DNA of 64,000 bases, taken from positions 434,001 through 498,000 of the forward strand of contig BLSF01000014.1 of NCBI GenBank assembly GCA_012862575.1, read 5' to 3'. This document shows, one piece after another, positions 63,401 through 64,000 of this stretch (within the stretch, counting starts at the first letter, position 1; each line of letters opens with the position of its first letter). Both the position numbers and the translations under genes were made by a program. A model generated the notes under the pieces. The model was not told the DNA's origin. It saw nothing but the letters and a program-made list of their open reading frames with translations, and searched no databases. This DNA comes from Parietichytrium sp. I65-24A (taxonomy: Eukaryota > Sar > Bigyra > Thraustochytrida > Thraustochytriidae).

Positions 63401-64000
63401 GTCCAGACCTCAGAATACCACTTAATTTGTAGTCGGTTTCTCTCATGGGAACGTCTATTCCAATTTCATTGATCAAGAACCAAGTAAATATGTATTTATC
63501 GTATTTTTCTTATCTTTTCTTTCTCGAATTTAGAGACCTAACAACGAGTACAGACCTAGTGGTCATCTCTGACGTCTCTCTATCATGATACCAAAACTGA
63601 GAACCGAGTACAGAGAATTGCGAGCACCGATGAGCACCGGCAAACGAGTTTGAGAACAAAGCGTGGAACCAAAACTGAATGATTGATGCCCAACAAAGCA
63701 CGTTAAGCTGATATAGTCTTCTGGACAAATGAGACTTTTTGCTGGACACATTATGTACAAGGAACGTGGGCCCTGACTTTTGGGCACATCTTCTGACATC
63801 CTATAACGCCAACAGGAATGTAGAAATCAGAGGAAGAAAGACAGCGAAAACGAAAATTTTTGAATTAAGCAGTAGCGAATTCTAAGCGTCCGTAAATAGT
63901 AATCAGCTGAAGGAGAATTTTGTTGGGTGATTTTTTTTCATGGTTGTGGCCAGTAGGTTTGAGACAAAAATACAGCGCTTTAGGACTTCCTAGTCCGCAA
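63401..64000. other. 3' flank, nothing recognised
   Basis: A/T-rich downstream region of the SAM-repeat gene; no gene seen to the end of the window. Confidence 0.5.

Overview
This window comes from a nuclear genome of a unicellular eukaryote. Supporting signs are short GT-AG introns of about 70-135 bp in a minority of genes, cytosolic and organellar machinery (Tim9, P5A-ATPase, transportin-3/Mtr10, Arf, TTLL12, SURF6, the meiotic ZIP4/SPO22 protein), RNA polymerase III genes, and an apparent selenoprotein. Most genes are single-exon. Intergenic DNA is rich in short tandem repeats. The lineage cannot be fixed from sequence alone. An intron-poor alga or protist (for example a red alga, a prasinophyte-like alga or a stramenopile) would fit.

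Layout. 1-6.6 kb: no convincing gene. 6.6-9.6 kb: a decayed mobile island with an XPG/FEN-like nuclease plus SAP-like remnant, a broken IS607-type serine resolvase (tnpA) and an apparently intact Fanzor (eukaryotic TnpB) ORF. 11.6-14.5 kb: an unknown Ser-rich protein and a four-exon class III alcohol dehydrogenase with a possible mitochondrial presequence. 16-26 kb: a ZIP4/SPO22-like protein, SURF6, and an ABCC transporter. 27-30.3 kb: a Lys-rich protein, three tRNA-Asp genes whose halves lie in permuted order, and an FrnE/DsbA-like protein with an in-frame TGA exactly at the first cysteine of its CxxC motif. 31.5-45.8 kb: transportin-3/Mtr10, a secreted SpeD-like/SpeE-like/VHL-beta fusion, a P5A-ATPase with an altered M4 motif, TTLL12 and an Arf-family GTPase. 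46.7-51.2 kb: an acidic protein with a C-terminal PIP box, Tim9, and a membrane protein built from two similar halves. 55-56.5 kb: an F-box protein. 58.2-63.4 kb: a giant protein with about 14 SAM-like repeats in Ser/Lys/RS-rich linkers.

The genes do not form operons and mostly look like independent housekeeping units. Several are convergent with short gaps (121 bp at 37.4 kb, 35 bp at 45.0 kb). The strongest candidates for something undescribed are the permuted tRNA-Asp triplet, the Fanzor island, the SAM-repeat RS protein, the Sec-containing FrnE protein and the SpeD/SpeE/VHL fusion. Two single-N positions (7842 and 62068) sit in or beside local duplications or repeats and look like assembly joins, so the reading frames around them are unreliable.
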